From contig NZ_CP015412.1 of assembly GCF_001750165.1 (NCBI RefSeq), positions 1 through 64,000 on the forward strand: a stretch of 64,000 bases of DNA, given 5' to 3'. A program made the position numbers and the translations under genes. Of this stretch, positions 6,837 through 16,977 are shown one piece after another. The notes beneath the pieces were generated by a model. That model saw nothing but the letters and a program-made list of their open reading frames with translations, made no database searches and was not told the origin of the DNA. The DNA is from Pseudoalteromonas luteoviolacea. GTDB taxonomy: Bacteria > Pseudomonadota > Gammaproteobacteria > Enterobacterales > Alteromonadaceae. The number at the start of each line of letters is the position of its first letter. The stretch's first letter is position 1.

Positions 6837-9413
6837 GTGAAACGATTAACGCTGAGTATTATAACCACGGCCATCCTACTGTCAGGATGCGATAAAGATA
6901 ATGATGTAGTTGTCATTGCACCAGAAAAGCCCGCGACGATTGAAAGCTTTAACGGGCTATGGGAAATCAAAGGGTCGGGGGAGGTTTGGGATTTATCCTC
7001 AAATGGCCTGGTGACATACAACTTTAATAGCAATACATGTATTAAAGCAGATGAAGAAAGTGCCCAATTTACCGAGCCACTTGCTGAGTACTTATCACTG
7101 AATGACGAAAAAGATAGATTGACCTTTAACAGCCCTGCGTCTTCCAAGGTTGAGCTTGTCAAACTCGACGCGCTGCCTTCACAGTGTAGCGCGGATAACC
7201 TGACAGCGGAGATGACACTACCAGAAATTTTTGATTATGTATGGCTGTCGCTCGATGAGTATTATGGTTTTTTTGAACTACGGGATATTAATTGGCAAGC
7301 GGTTTATGACACTTATAAGCCAAAAGTGACAGCATCCACTTCTCATGCTGATTTCATGACAATAATGGATGAAATTTTCACCGAGTTTGGCGATGGACAC
7401 CTGAGTCTGGAAGGGCCTCAAGGGGAACAAGCTGATGGCAGTAAAATTGATAGCTGGATCAAAGAAGGCCTCTGGAATGGTGATGGTGATATCAATGATA
7501 ACTTGGCACAGTTACAAGCTAAAGAGCTTACTGTCTTAAAGCATTTAATGTCAGACGGTCAGTTACATAGCTTTGAAGGAACGGATGCTATTCGTTTTGG
7601 TCATATTTCCCCTGAGCTTGGCTATATCCGTATTGATAGAGTCTCTGGGATGATTTTGGATGATGTAGCAGACAATATCTTATCGCGGGTGGAGCAAGAC
7701 TTAGACAATACAGATTTGATCATGACACACACGCTTGAGCAATTGCGTGATGCTGATTCGATTATCATCGATTTAAGATATAACCAAGGCGGTTTTGATA
7801 AGGTATCGCAAAAAATAGCCGGCTACTTCACCGATTCAGATTACACGTTTGGTACTAAACAGCTCAGCAATGAAGCGTTTCAAGGGGAAGCGATCGATCT
7901 GGGGGTGACCTCAAATACCGAGTTGAACTTCACCAAGAAAATTTATGTGTTGATCGGTGAGCATACCATCAGTGGTGGCGAAGTACTTGCAATGGCACTG
8001 CAGTCCTTGCCGCACAGTCAATTAATTGGTGAAGCGACCAATGGCAGTGTTTCTGACACATTAACGCATCAATTACCAAATGGATGGGAGCTGACGTTAA
8101 GCCATGAGGTATATAAAAATCAAGCGGGTGAAGTAGTTGAAGGTGTAGGCATCGAGCCGGATATTGAAACTTACGCTTACGCAACCGTTGACCACAAATA
8201 TATGACAGACACCCCTATTGAGTATGTAATGCAGCAGCACAATGTCGTAAGCTCACATGCCAAATCGGCCGAAAAACTGCAGCAAGCCGTTCGTGAAGTC
8301 GTCACCAAAACCAGTTTGCCAAGTATTTCAGTGGCCGTTATCAAAGACGATAAAGTTGTTTTTGAGCATGCTGAAGGTTTTGCTAATTTGGAGCAGAACA
8401 TACCTGCAACGGTGAATACGCCCTATAACGTTGCGTCCATCAGCAAAGCGGTGACTGGGGTGGCCATCATGCAATTAGTCGAACAGGATGTGCTAAGCCT
8501 AGATGATAAATTGACAGACATGAACCTATCATTTGATCCTAATAATCCGACAAGTTCAGAATCAACTATGACGCTGCGTCATTTGGTAACCCATACATCC
8601 GGTGTAAAAGACAGCGATAGGTTTTTCTGCACGTATTACAAATACGAAGACCAACTTCCGTTAGCGACCATGTTTGGACTAACGTTTTGCGAAGATGATA
8701 TTCCGGTTACGACTAATTTAGAGCAGTTGTTAGCGCAAGACTATTTTTCAGAGCAAGGCCGCTATGCAGGCAGTGGTGTCTATCTTGATGGCGTGTATGG
8801 GCAAGCTGGGGAAGTCATGTCTTACTCTAATATGGGGACTGCGCTAGCTGCCCATGCCGTGGAGAAGAAAGCCGCGTTAAATTTAGCTGAGTATATGAAT
8901 ACGTCTATCTTTGAGCCTCTTGGCATGAAAAACACCCAGTGGGATCACACTAAGTTATCAGCGGATAACCCAAAAGCATTGCAATACAACATAGATGAAG
9001 AAGGGGCTGCGCACGCCCTGCCTGAGTACGGTTATGCCACTTTATATGATGGTGAACTAAACATTAGTAGCCGTGATTTAAGTAAATTGTTGGCTGCTGT
9101 GGCAAATCAGGGCAGTTATCAAGGTACTCAAATTTTAAATGCAGAGAGTGTAAAACAGTTAATCGGTGCGCAAAGCGATGTGTTTAACATACCTTATCAA
9201 CAAGGGGTTTTTTGGTATTGGGACGGTGCGTTCTTTGGCCACAATGGCGGTGATCCGGGCACGAATGCGTTGATGATTTATAACGCATTGACAAAAACAG
9301 GCGTTATTATGCTGACAAACGGTGAAGACTTTATACGCGGTAAAGAAATTATCCAACCTTATCTGAATAATCTGGCGGCCGATCTGTATAGATTTGGTGT
9401 GCAGCATAAATAG
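6837..9413 (+). CDS. S41 protease / beta-lactamase-fold fusion lipoprotein
   Basis: This 858-residue lipoprotein (LLSGC, Cys18) joins two serine-hydrolase domains. Residues about 110-465 form an S41 (C-terminal-processing/tricorn-type) peptidase, with FGDGHLSLEG, IIIDLRYNQGG and the catalytic Ser379 in HTISGGE. Residues about 485-850 form a PF00144 beta-lactamase-fold domain with S534-I-S-K537, Y663-S-N665 and a C-terminal HNGGDPG. All key residues of both domains are present, so both may be active. The protein should be anchored in a membrane facing the periplasm or the cell surface. No PDZ domain is obvious in the S41 part, as in interphotoreceptor-retinoid-binding-like members. The gene stands alone and ends in a strong hairpin at 9437-9470. 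Confidence 0.88.
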   Translation: MKRLTLSIITTAILLSGCDKDNDVVVIAPEKPATIESFNGLWEIKGSGEVWDLSSNGLVTYNFNSNTCIKADEESAQFTEPLAEYLSLNDEKDRLTFNSPASSKVELVKLDALPSQCSADNLTAEMTLPEIFDYVWLSLDEYYGFFELRDINWQAVYDTYKPKVTASTSHADFMTIMDEIFTEFGDGHLSLEGPQGEQADGSKIDSWIKEGLWNGDGDINDNLAQLQAKELTVLKHLMSDGQLHSFEGTDAIRFGHISPELGYIRIDRVSGMILDDVADNILSRVEQDLDNTDLIMTHTLEQLRDADSIIIDLRYNQGGFDKVSQKIAGYFTDSDYTFGTKQLSNEAFQGEAIDLGVTSNTELNFTKKIYVLIGEHTISGGEVLAMALQSLPHSQLIGEATNGSVSDTLTHQLPNGWELTLSHEVYKNQAGEVVEGVGIEPDIETYAYATVDHKYMTDTPIEYVMQQHNVVSSHAKSAEKLQQAVREVVTKTSLPSISVAVIKDDKVVFEHAEGFANLEQNIPATVNTPYNVASISKAVTGVAIMQLVEQDVLSLDDKLTDMNLSFDPNNPTSSESTMTLRHLVTHTSGVKDSDRFFCTYYKYEDQLPLATMFGLTFCEDDIPVTTNLEQLLAQDYFSEQGRYAGSGVYLDGVYGQAGEVMSYSNMGTALAAHAVEKKAALNLAEYMNTSIFEPLGMKNTQWDHTKLSADNPKALQYNIDEEGAAHALPEYGYATLYDGELNISSRDLSKLLAAVANQGSYQGTQILNAESVKQLIGAQSDVFNIPYQQGVFWYWDGAFFGHNGGDPGTNALMIYNALTKTGVIMLTNGEDFIRGKEIIQPYLNNLAADLYRFGVQHK

Positions 9414-9436
9414 CTCATAAGCATAATCACTCAAAA

Positions 9437-9470
9437 CAATGTGTGGCGGGCTTTGGCGTGCCACACATTG
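9437..9470 (+). terminator. Terminator after the S41 fusion gene
   Basis: CAATGTGTGGC (9437-9447) and GCCACACATTG (9460-9470) form a perfect 11-bp stem with a 12-base loop, 24 bp after the stop codon. The following ATAGTCTCTT is only modestly T-rich. Confidence 0.6.
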
Positions 9471-9654
9471 ATAGTCTCTTGGCAGAGATACCAAAGCATT
9501 CATAAGTTCAAAATTACATAATTTTAAATTATATCTAATACTTTCAATATATTGAATCTATCAGAACTCTATTTATGAATTTAATAGATAAGTTTTAAGA
9601 CGTTATTACTGCTGTTGGCTCATAGTGGCTTCGAACTTTTTTTAAGGAGCAATT

Positions 9655-11319
9655 ATGAGATCATATTCGTTCGTTTTTAGTGCTACTACACTGATGTCGT
9701 TAGCCACAATACTGCCTGCACAAAGTCAGCAAACAACTTATATAGAGCCGCCCATGGTGAGTATTCCCAAGGGTACTTTTATGATGGGGAGCACAGTGGG
9801 AAGAGAAGATGAGTTACCTATTCGCAAAGTCACTGTACCTGCATTTCAAATGGGTAAATATGAAGTGACTGTAGCCGAATATCGAAAATTTATAGAGGCA
9901 ACTGGCTATGAATCTACCAAAGGCTGTGTTCACCGTATTGGCCCTCAGTGGTTTGGTAGCGGTGAACGCGATGGGACATGGAACGATAATATTTATGTAC
10001 TTAGTGAATTTCACCCTGTGGTCTGTGTGTCTCGTACTGATGCAATCAACTATGCAAAGTGGCTATCAAAGGTGTCAGGCGATCAGTATCGGTTGCCGAC
10101 AGAAGCCGAGTGGGAATATGCAGTCAGAGCTGGAACCAAGTCAAAGTACTTTTTTGGTGATGAAATCCGAGCAGCCGATGCGTGTCGATATGCAAATATT
10201 GCTGATATACATGCTTACTCCTTGTCTGGAAAGTTGTATGACGCACCCTATGCTCAAGATGCGATCAATACGTGTAATGACAATGAAGTGATGATCTCGA
10301 CGGTTGGCTTGTATAAACCCAATGGATTTGGCTTACATGATATGGAAGGCAATGTGGTTGAGCGATTAGCAGATTGTTATCAAGACAGCTATGTGGGAGC
10401 GCCTGTTGATGGTAGTGCGGTAACTAAAAAAGACTGTGAGATTTTTGTCGCTCGTGGCGGCAGTTGGCATTGGCCTGCATTTGGTTCAAGCAGACGAATG
10501 AGGATGTCTGAGGACTTTTTTGCGGCGCTGGAAGGGTTCCGGTTAGTAAAAGATACGAATGGCAAAGCGTTAGGGGCGGCCAAAGGCACTCCTTGGTTTG
10601 TTAAGCAATTAACTATCGCACAAACAAACGCGAGAACTAAGCACAAGAAAGAAAACCCACATTATCCAAAACAGTTGAATGATGTGAAGCTGAGCCGCCT
10701 TAGCAAAGATAAAGTGAAAATTGCTTGGCAAGCTCAGCAAAAATCTGGTGTAACAGGGTACGAGGTTTTTAGGCAAGACCCACTCACCAACCAGACTGTC
10801 ACACTGGTAAAATTGAGTCATAAGCAGACAAGTTTTATTGACGATGCAGCGCTTTCGCACAATGGCAGGTACTCTGTTGTCGCGTTAAATGGCAGCGCGA
10901 AGAGTTTACCAAGTCCTGTTTTTGACAGCTATTCTAAGCAGCCTCATATTATTCCCTCACGCATTGAAGGGGAAGCATTTAACTTTGCGCCAGGGGTAAC
11001 TGTTGTGAATTCCAGCTTTGAACCAGAGGGCGATAAAATCATCGGATCTATTGGAACAGATAAAGCGAGTTACATCCTTGAGGCACAAATTGCAGGGGAC
11101 TACTTGGTGACAATTCGCTTGTTCCACTCCGGACCTACACAAAATTACACATTGATGCTCAATGGGCAGCCGATCACAACGTCTGAGCTATCAGGTGAGC
11201 GTGGCTGGCGCACCATTAAAGATATAAAAGTAAAATTTGAACAAGGGCGACATACTTTAACCATTCAAGGAGAGACGTCTATATTCGCGGTAAACTGGTT
11301 CGATATCGCGATGCGTTAG
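9655..11319 (+). CDS. FGE/SUMF1-fold protein with C-terminal carbohydrate-binding-like domain
   Basis: The 554-residue exported protein has a signal peptide (to about residue 25). An FGE-sulfatase/SUMF1 domain follows at about residues 33-305, with IPKGTFMMGS, YRLPTEAEWEYA, GLHDMEGNV, RGGSW and GFRLV. A fibronectin-III-like segment lies at about 335-430, and a malectin/CBM6-like beta domain (RIEGEAF to NWFDIAM) at about 440-554. True formylglycine-generating enzymes carry a cysteine pair just after RGGS. Here that stretch reads SWHWPAFGSSRRMRMS with no cysteine, so sulfatase-activating activity is unlikely. The fold is also used for other oxidations and for ligand binding. A strong AAGGAG site precedes the ATG. 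The 3' end lies 4 bp from the convergent regulator gene. Confidence 0.85.
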   Translation: MRSYSFVFSATTLMSLATILPAQSQQTTYIEPPMVSIPKGTFMMGSTVGREDELPIRKVTVPAFQMGKYEVTVAEYRKFIEATGYESTKGCVHRIGPQWFGSGERDGTWNDNIYVLSEFHPVVCVSRTDAINYAKWLSKVSGDQYRLPTEAEWEYAVRAGTKSKYFFGDEIRAADACRYANIADIHAYSLSGKLYDAPYAQDAINTCNDNEVMISTVGLYKPNGFGLHDMEGNVVERLADCYQDSYVGAPVDGSAVTKKDCEIFVARGGSWHWPAFGSSRRMRMSEDFFAALEGFRLVKDTNGKALGAAKGTPWFVKQLTIAQTNARTKHKKENPHYPKQLNDVKLSRLSKDKVKIAWQAQQKSGVTGYEVFRQDPLTNQTVTLVKLSHKQTSFIDDAALSHNGRYSVVALNGSAKSLPSPVFDSYSKQPHIIPSRIEGEAFNFAPGVTVVNSSFEPEGDKIIGSIGTDKASYILEAQIAGDYLVTIRLFHSGPTQNYTLMLNGQPITTSELSGERGWRTIKDIKVKFEQGRHTLTIQGETSIFAVNWFDIAMR

Positions 11320-11323
11320 GTGT

Positions 11324-13201
11324 CTAAATTATACTTTTATCTTGTTCATAGGGGTTACTGATAACCCCTAATTTTATGAGTATGTCTTGTCTTGCTTGTT
11401 GCCATCTTGGTGAGGCTGTATCTCTAATATAGTGGCGATAAATCATAGAATCCGTATCTTCATTTAATTGGGCATTTAGCTCTAATAACTTCATCGCCAT
11501 TGCTAATCCAACCCAGTCGATATGCTTCATTCTTGCGGTATTAAAGCTTGACTGTGCGTGCTGCTTGGCCACATCAACTTGCCCCATTTGGTGATAAATT
11601 TGAGCGAATAACATGTCCCTTCTAGCTGGCTCATTAATATTTTCGGCCAGTTTTATAGCCAAATCCGGCTCGTTTTTTTCAAGGTAGATATTAGCTAACT
11701 GCTCACTGACAGAGAAATAAACCCAGTAGTTTTCGGGCGTTACGGGTTGCTGTAATACTTTTAAATAATAATGTTGCTTTTGCTCTAGGTCTTTTGCAAA
11801 CAGTGCGAAGTGATAGAATATGAGCATATAATGACTGCCATCCAGCTGGTGGTCGGCTAACAAGGTCTTGGCTTGATAAAGATAGTCGTATTTTTCTTTT
11901 TCTAATTTGAGTTTAAACGCTTTGATTGATAAAAGTGTGTAAGCCCTTATTTCTTGTACTGGGCGATTGGCGAGTCGAGCTTGGCTGGCTGATTTATATA
12001 AGTGCTTTTGTATCAATGAAAAGTCTAGCTCGTGTGCGACCACATCCGAAAGCGACTTGCTGATCTCACTATTTAAAGCGTTAAAGTTCGCGTTATCCAT
12101 CAATACACTGGCGCGTTCCAAGTGCTGTTTAGACTGTTCATATTGATTTAACGCCATCAGTAATTGCCCTTTGAGCCATTGGCTATATGCTTTGTACAGC
12201 GGATGATTTTGTTGCTCACTGAGACTTATCATTTGCTCAATATGCGCGCTGGCAACATTGTGGTTGTATTCATCTAGTAGGCGTTCAACTAAATGCGTCA
12301 ATATATCTAAATTATCAGGTGATTGGCTGTACAGCTTTTCAAGTTCTATTGTTGTAAAAGTATCAGAGTGCACTTGAAAATAATCGGATTGAAGTACCTC
12401 ATCAATATTAGATTGCAGCTGGTCTTTAAGTGCGCTGACGCTGGGGGCATATATATAACCTTGCCAGTGCCTTAGGTTGTTTTGTAAACGATACTCAAGT
12501 AAGTACATTGGCGTATTCGATACCTCTTTTGAGTATATAAACCCGCTCAGTAACAGCTTATTCGATGCTGCTCCCAACAGCTTTTGATGTTCGATGTAGG
12601 GAGAGTTGAATATGGCTTGCGCCGAACTAAGTTGTTCACCAAATACTGTATAACTAGCAGATAACGCGTCATTGAGTTGATTTGTTTGAGAAGTTAAATG
12701 TCCTTCAAATCTGGGCGAAAAAGGAACTAACAAAATCTGTTGATTTGTATTTGTTTGAACAGCTTGTTTGCTATCTTGATGTGGCCACAGCCAATAGCTG
12801 CTGACAAGGCCCAAAATGAATAAAGTGGCGAATGCATACGAGAGGATAAACCTTTGCGAGTAGTTGTGTTTAGTTTGCTGCGATGTACGTGCTGCATTGT
12901 TGGTTTTAGCCTGCGCGGTTATTTCTAGCTGCCATTGGTAACCGCGCTTTGGAAAGGTTTTTATGGCTGCATCGGAAATGATTGCTCTAAGCTGGCTGAT
13001 GTTTTGAAAAACGACCTGCTCCGAAACAACACGACCTTGCCATACCTGATCCAGAATTTCCTCTTTACTCAGAATAAACGCTCGTGACTCAATCAACAAA
13101 TTGAGCAGCTTCCCCTGTGTAGGCGTTAATGGTATTTCACTTTGATGTTTGAATAATCGTTTTTGTTGAGTGTCAAATTCGAAGTCTAGAAAATACAGCA
13201 T
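11324..13201 (-). CDS. CadC/ToxR-like membrane regulator with TPR sensor region
   Basis: The 625-residue one-component regulator has an OmpR/CadC-type winged-helix DNA-binding domain at residues 1-95 (LTPTQGKLLNLLIE, ILDQVWQGRVVSEQ, KTFPKRGYQW). A single membrane helix follows at about 117-138 and then a long periplasmic region of helical TPR-like repeats (about 280-610). In this architecture the periplasmic part senses a signal and the cytoplasmic part binds DNA. The ligand is unknown. It is convergent with the FGE-like gene (4-bp gap) and divergent from the adenylate cyclase gene, either of which could be a target. The protein starts directly at the winged-helix domain, which supports the chosen ATG. 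Confidence 0.88.
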   Translation of the reverse strand: MLYFLDFEFDTQQKRLFKHQSEIPLTPTQGKLLNLLIESRAFILSKEEILDQVWQGRVVSEQVVFQNISQLRAIISDAAIKTFPKRGYQWQLEITAQAKTNNAARTSQQTKHNYSQRFILSYAFATLFILGLVSSYWLWPHQDSKQAVQTNTNQQILLVPFSPRFEGHLTSQTNQLNDALSASYTVFGEQLSSAQAIFNSPYIEHQKLLGAASNKLLLSGFIYSKEVSNTPMYLLEYRLQNNLRHWQGYIYAPSVSALKDQLQSNIDEVLQSDYFQVHSDTFTTIELEKLYSQSPDNLDILTHLVERLLDEYNHNVASAHIEQMISLSEQQNHPLYKAYSQWLKGQLLMALNQYEQSKQHLERASVLMDNANFNALNSEISKSLSDVVAHELDFSLIQKHLYKSASQARLANRPVQEIRAYTLLSIKAFKLKLEKEKYDYLYQAKTLLADHQLDGSHYMLIFYHFALFAKDLEQKQHYYLKVLQQPVTPENYWVYFSVSEQLANIYLEKNEPDLAIKLAENINEPARRDMLFAQIYHQMGQVDVAKQHAQSSFNTARMKHIDWVGLAMAMKLLELNAQLNEDTDSMIYRHYIRDTASPRWQQARQDILIKLGVISNPYEQDKSII

Positions 13202-13388
13202 GATTGTAGATAGTCACTCCATTGTAATGAAAGCAATAGTAGCCTAGTCATTGTAATTTGTGAATGAATTAAACAGCAGGTAAGTTTTTCATTACGCAGG
13301 TAACAAAGAAAAGCCAAGCTACACTTAATTAAAGTTGGGCACTAAGACAGTGCTTGAAACATTGATAACTAGGTGATGGCAGATATTT

Positions 13389-14648
13389 ATGAAATGGTTA
13401 AAGGATATTGATGAGTCTTTTGATGTACTACTGACTGATTGCTATCAGCAAAGAGAAATGGAAATGGAGTACCATATTAATCAGATCCGATTAGTTGGAT
13501 TAATGTCACTCTTTTTATTAGAGCTTTTGATAGGTTTACTAAATAGAGGCATAGATTGGACGTTAATAGTCGTGGATCTGGGCACTATGGCACTGACTGC
13601 GGTTTGGTGTTTCTGTGTCGCGCGGTGGGCAAAAAGTAAAGGCTATAAACCATGGTTAAAGTACGTTTCTATCCTATTTGATTATCTTATTATTTTGCTG
13701 ATTACCCTTGAGATGGAGTTTCTTTCGGAGATTGGTCACTTTTTACATGATATGCATAATACTGAATTTGAATTGATGCTGATAAGCGCACTTATCCTGT
13801 TCAATGTGATGAGTGCATTTCGCCAAGGTAAGTTAATTATTTACTATTCCACCTTATGTTGCTTGGCAACTGGCACTGTGATCCTAGAGCACAGTGACAC
13901 AGCCAGAGCGATTGAGATGCATGAGCAGATAATCATTTTATTTTCGGGTTTACTGGCATGGTCAATTTCTAGTTATATAACAAATACTTACACCCGACTT
14001 AGACACAGGGAAAGGCTGCTTCGATACTTGCCAAAAAAGTTGGTAAGTGCAGTGGAAACCGGCAAAGTTGATATTGAGCCAGGCGGAGAGCGGCGAAATG
14101 TAACGGTATTGATGGCTGATATTCGACGCTTTACAAGCATGTGCGAAGCGTACGAACCAGAGGTCATCACTGGCTTACTGAACAGATATTTTTCGACTAT
14201 GAGTACGATTGTTTTCAAATATGACGGCATGATTGATAAGTTTATCGGAGACGCGATTATGGCCGTATTTGGTACACCTCAAGGTGAAGGGAATAGTGCC
14301 AGCAATGCAATTAGTGCGGCGAAAGAAATGTTAGAAGCACTGAAAGAATTGAATAAGGAGTTTATCGAAGAAGGGTTGCCGAGTATAGAAATTGGTATAG
14401 GGGTACACAGTGGTGACGCAATAGCTGGTAATGTTGGGAGCGTCAGTTGTATGGATTATACTGTGATAGGTGACACGGTTAATGTCGCAGCCAGAATCGA
14501 AAGTAAAACAAAAGAATTAAATAAAACACTATTGATTAGTAAGGTCAGTGTTGAGCAATCAAAGCAACAAGATCTACAAAAAGCGGCAGAGGTTAATTTA
14601 AAAGGAAGAGTTGAACCGATAGAAGTATTCTTCGACCCACAAATCTAA
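13389..14648 (+). CDS. Class III adenylate/guanylate cyclase, membrane-bound
   Basis: The 419-residue protein has an N-terminal region of about six hydrophobic segments (residues 30-200) followed by a short linker and a class III cyclase catalytic domain (about 230-400). The metal-binding aspartates are D244 in VLMADIRRF and D288 in KFIGDAIMAVFG. DTVNVAARIE supplies the transition-state Asn and Arg. MDYTVIGD has Thr where class IIIa enzymes have Asp, which is the class IIIb pattern usually found in adenylate cyclases. It would make cAMP from ATP at the inner membrane. The membrane part is not a recognised sensor family by eye. It is transcribed divergently from the CadC-like regulator. Confidence 0.9.
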   Translation: MKWLKDIDESFDVLLTDCYQQREMEMEYHINQIRLVGLMSLFLLELLIGLLNRGIDWTLIVVDLGTMALTAVWCFCVARWAKSKGYKPWLKYVSILFDYLIILLITLEMEFLSEIGHFLHDMHNTEFELMLISALILFNVMSAFRQGKLIIYYSTLCCLATGTVILEHSDTARAIEMHEQIIILFSGLLAWSISSYITNTYTRLRHRERLLRYLPKKLVSAVETGKVDIEPGGERRNVTVLMADIRRFTSMCEAYEPEVITGLLNRYFSTMSTIVFKYDGMIDKFIGDAIMAVFGTPQGEGNSASNAISAAKEMLEALKELNKEFIEEGLPSIEIGIGVHSGDAIAGNVGSVSCMDYTVIGDTVNVAARIESKTKELNKTLLISKVSVEQSKQQDLQKAAEVNLKGRVEPIEVFFDPQI

Positions 14649-14862
14649 TCGTATTAAATTTGTATATATTATGAAAACATTTTGATTTTAAATTGCGCTG
14701 GTTAGATATAGTATAGGTACAGCTCAAAAATAAGCTTGCCTTGTTTGTTGTTCTTTTTTGCGGGTTGTCAATTATCTCGTGCTTTGAAGCGCATGGAAGG
14801 GGTCATAGAAAATTCAAAGGAGTAATGAATTTTTGGTAAGCCTATTTTTGAGTCATCAAAAT

Positions 14863-14899
14863 AAAAGAGTAAAACAAAATTCCTTCGTTTTACTCTTTT
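14863..14899. terminator. Bidirectional terminator between cyclase and S9 peptidase genes
   Basis: AAAAGAGTAAAAC (14863-14875) and GTTTTACTCTTTT (14887-14899) form a perfect 13-bp stem with an 11-base loop. It lies 14 bp beyond the S9 peptidase stop on the minus strand and 214 bp after the cyclase on the plus strand. The stem itself provides T-runs on both strands. Confidence 0.8.
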
Positions 14900-14913
14900 G
14901 ACATGGAAATCGC

Positions 14914-16977
14914 TTATTTATTTGCTTCTTTCGCTGCTTTTAACCTTGCAGCATGATCTATTTTGTAGTCAGGCATGTCTTTGTTGCCATGGATAAGGTA
15001 GTTATCCATCCAGCGCATAAGACGAATGCTGTAATCGTACTGCGCAGCAACTTTACGGTTGCCGTGTCCCTCACCTGGGTAGTAAATTAAACGCACGTCT
15101 TTACCTTGTACTTTCATATATCTGTACAATTCCATTGACTGTGCAGGATGAACACGTGGGTCATCTTTACCATGCATAATCAACAGTGGTGTTTTTGATT
15201 GACCTGCCCAGTAAATAGGGCTGCGCTCAAGGTACCATTGCCATTTTTGCCAAGGGTAAGAACGTGCGTGCACTAAAAACATCTCATTTGAAATGTCAGT
15301 CGTACCAAACTTTGACAGTTGGTTGGTAACACCAACAAACATAACACTTGCTGCGAAGTGCTCTGTTAGTTTTGTTGCGCCCCAAGCAGATGCATAGCCA
15401 CCATATGAGCCACCGGTAATGCCCACTTTCTTAGTATCTACAAGTCCAAGGTCAACGAGGTATTTTTTCATGTCGACTAAATCATCGAACTCCTTGCCCG
15501 CATAATCACCTTGGCCTAATTTTGAGTAATCTACGCCTTTACCGGTTGAGCCACGGTAGTTAGGGTAGAATATCGCATAGCCACGTGCTGCACCCATTTG
15601 ACCTGGATCTGAGTAGCTTGTTAGCCAGCCATTTTTATCATGAGATTCAGGACCACCATGAACAGACATGATCAGTGGATAACGTTTACCTGCTTGGTAA
15701 TCTAGTGGGTAAATAAGCACACCACCGATCTCAACGCCATCTCTGGCTTTAAATGTCAGTGCTTCTTGCTTTGCGAAGCGTTTGTTATCAAGCCAATCGT
15801 TTGAGTTTGACAAGCGGGTCGTGCGTTTTGAACGTAACATATACACTTCATTAGGGTGTTTTGATGTATTTGCAGTGAGCGCTATGGTTTTATCTGAGTC
15901 TGAGATTGATAGTTTACCCGCGATAAGCTTGCCATCTTTTACTACTTTTTTGTATTTGTTTGAGCCAACTTTAATTTGTCCAACAAAGCTTTCTGCACCA
16001 ACATGGCCTACGAAGTTAAGTGTGTTCTTACGGTTAGACCATTCAAAGTCACCGATATGCCCCATAAAGTTTGGGATCCATTCTTCGATTTTTCCAGTTT
16101 CGGCATTGGCTAAGAAAAGTCTGCCTTTGGCTGGATCGTGCTTGTCTTCGGCACCTAATATTGCAATGTATTTACCGTCGTGAGAAAACTCAGCTTCACC
16201 AAGCTTACCTTCAGTTTTAAAAGAGGTGATGATTTGCTGGGTTTTGGCATTCATAACATGCCATTGCGACTTCATATATTGGTCGTCTATCAAAGCGGTA
16301 GGCTGAGTTTTGACAAGTAGTTTACTTGCATCATCAGCCCAATTAATGTCACTAACGTAACCTTGTACAGCAATTACTTTAGGCGTAAGTGCTTTTTCAC
16401 TTTGTTGGAGGTCAACGATATGTAGCTGTTTGTTTTTGAGGCCTAATTCGTATACCTCAGCCATGAAGCCCAGCTTTTTGAGCTCTTTTTCAGAGCGGTC
16501 TTTGGGGGACATGGCCAAAATAGCAACCTGCTTGCCGTCAGGGCTGAGTCGGTACTTAGAAATAGCAGTATCTTTTAAAGAAAATACTTTTTGTGCTTCA
16601 CCACCGTTTACGGCAATACGGTAAAGCGATGTGAACTTGTCAGTCTTTTTCTTAGTTAAGAAATAAATAAATTGACCATCATCAGCCCAAGCGATGCTAT
16701 GAATGTTGACCTGACCGGTAATAAATGGGCGCTCAATACCTTCGTCATCTACTAAGTGGAGTTCAGTAAAGTTTTTGCCGTTTGCATCTATATATAATTC
16801 TCTTGGAACAGAGCGCGTAAAAGCAACAGACTCACCGTCAGGGCTGACTTGCGCGCTGACGACTTTTTGAATTTTAGGGATGTCTTCTAAGGTGATTACA
16901 TTTGATTGTGTGCTTGCAATAGAGCTTGTACTTACCAAGCCAACTGCCAGTGCAATTGCAGATTTAATCAATTTCAT
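14914..16977 (-). CDS. Exported S9-family prolyl-oligopeptidase-like peptidase
   Basis: The 687-residue protein has a signal peptide (about 21 residues), a beta-propeller-like N-terminal half built from TolB/WD-type strands (about 30-400), and a C-terminal alpha/beta-hydrolase domain. The triad is readable: Ser in TGGSYGGYAS, Asp in HGKDDPRVHP and His in PGEGHGNR. This matches the acylaminoacyl-peptidase/dipeptidyl-peptidase branch of S9. It should process oligopeptides in the periplasm. The gene stands alone with its own terminator at 14863-14899. The neighbouring TonB-dependent receptor, transcribed in the same direction, suggests a shared role in nutrient uptake, but that is inference. Confidence 0.93.
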   Translation of the reverse strand: MKLIKSAIALAVGLVSTSSIASTQSNVITLEDIPKIQKVVSAQVSPDGESVAFTRSVPRELYIDANGKNFTELHLVDDEGIERPFITGQVNIHSIAWADDGQFIYFLTKKKTDKFTSLYRIAVNGGEAQKVFSLKDTAISKYRLSPDGKQVAILAMSPKDRSEKELKKLGFMAEVYELGLKNKQLHIVDLQQSEKALTPKVIAVQGYVSDINWADDASKLLVKTQPTALIDDQYMKSQWHVMNAKTQQIITSFKTEGKLGEAEFSHDGKYIAILGAEDKHDPAKGRLFLANAETGKIEEWIPNFMGHIGDFEWSNRKNTLNFVGHVGAESFVGQIKVGSNKYKKVVKDGKLIAGKLSISDSDKTIALTANTSKHPNEVYMLRSKRTTRLSNSNDWLDNKRFAKQEALTFKARDGVEIGGVLIYPLDYQAGKRYPLIMSVHGGPESHDKNGWLTSYSDPGQMGAARGYAIFYPNYRGSTGKGVDYSKLGQGDYAGKEFDDLVDMKKYLVDLGLVDTKKVGITGGSYGGYASAWGATKLTEHFAASVMFVGVTNQLSKFGTTDISNEMFLVHARSYPWQKWQWYLERSPIYWAGQSKTPLLIMHGKDDPRVHPAQSMELYRYMKVQGKDVRLIYYPGEGHGNRKVAAQYDYSIRLMRWMDNYLIHGNKDMPDYKIDHAARLKAAKEANK

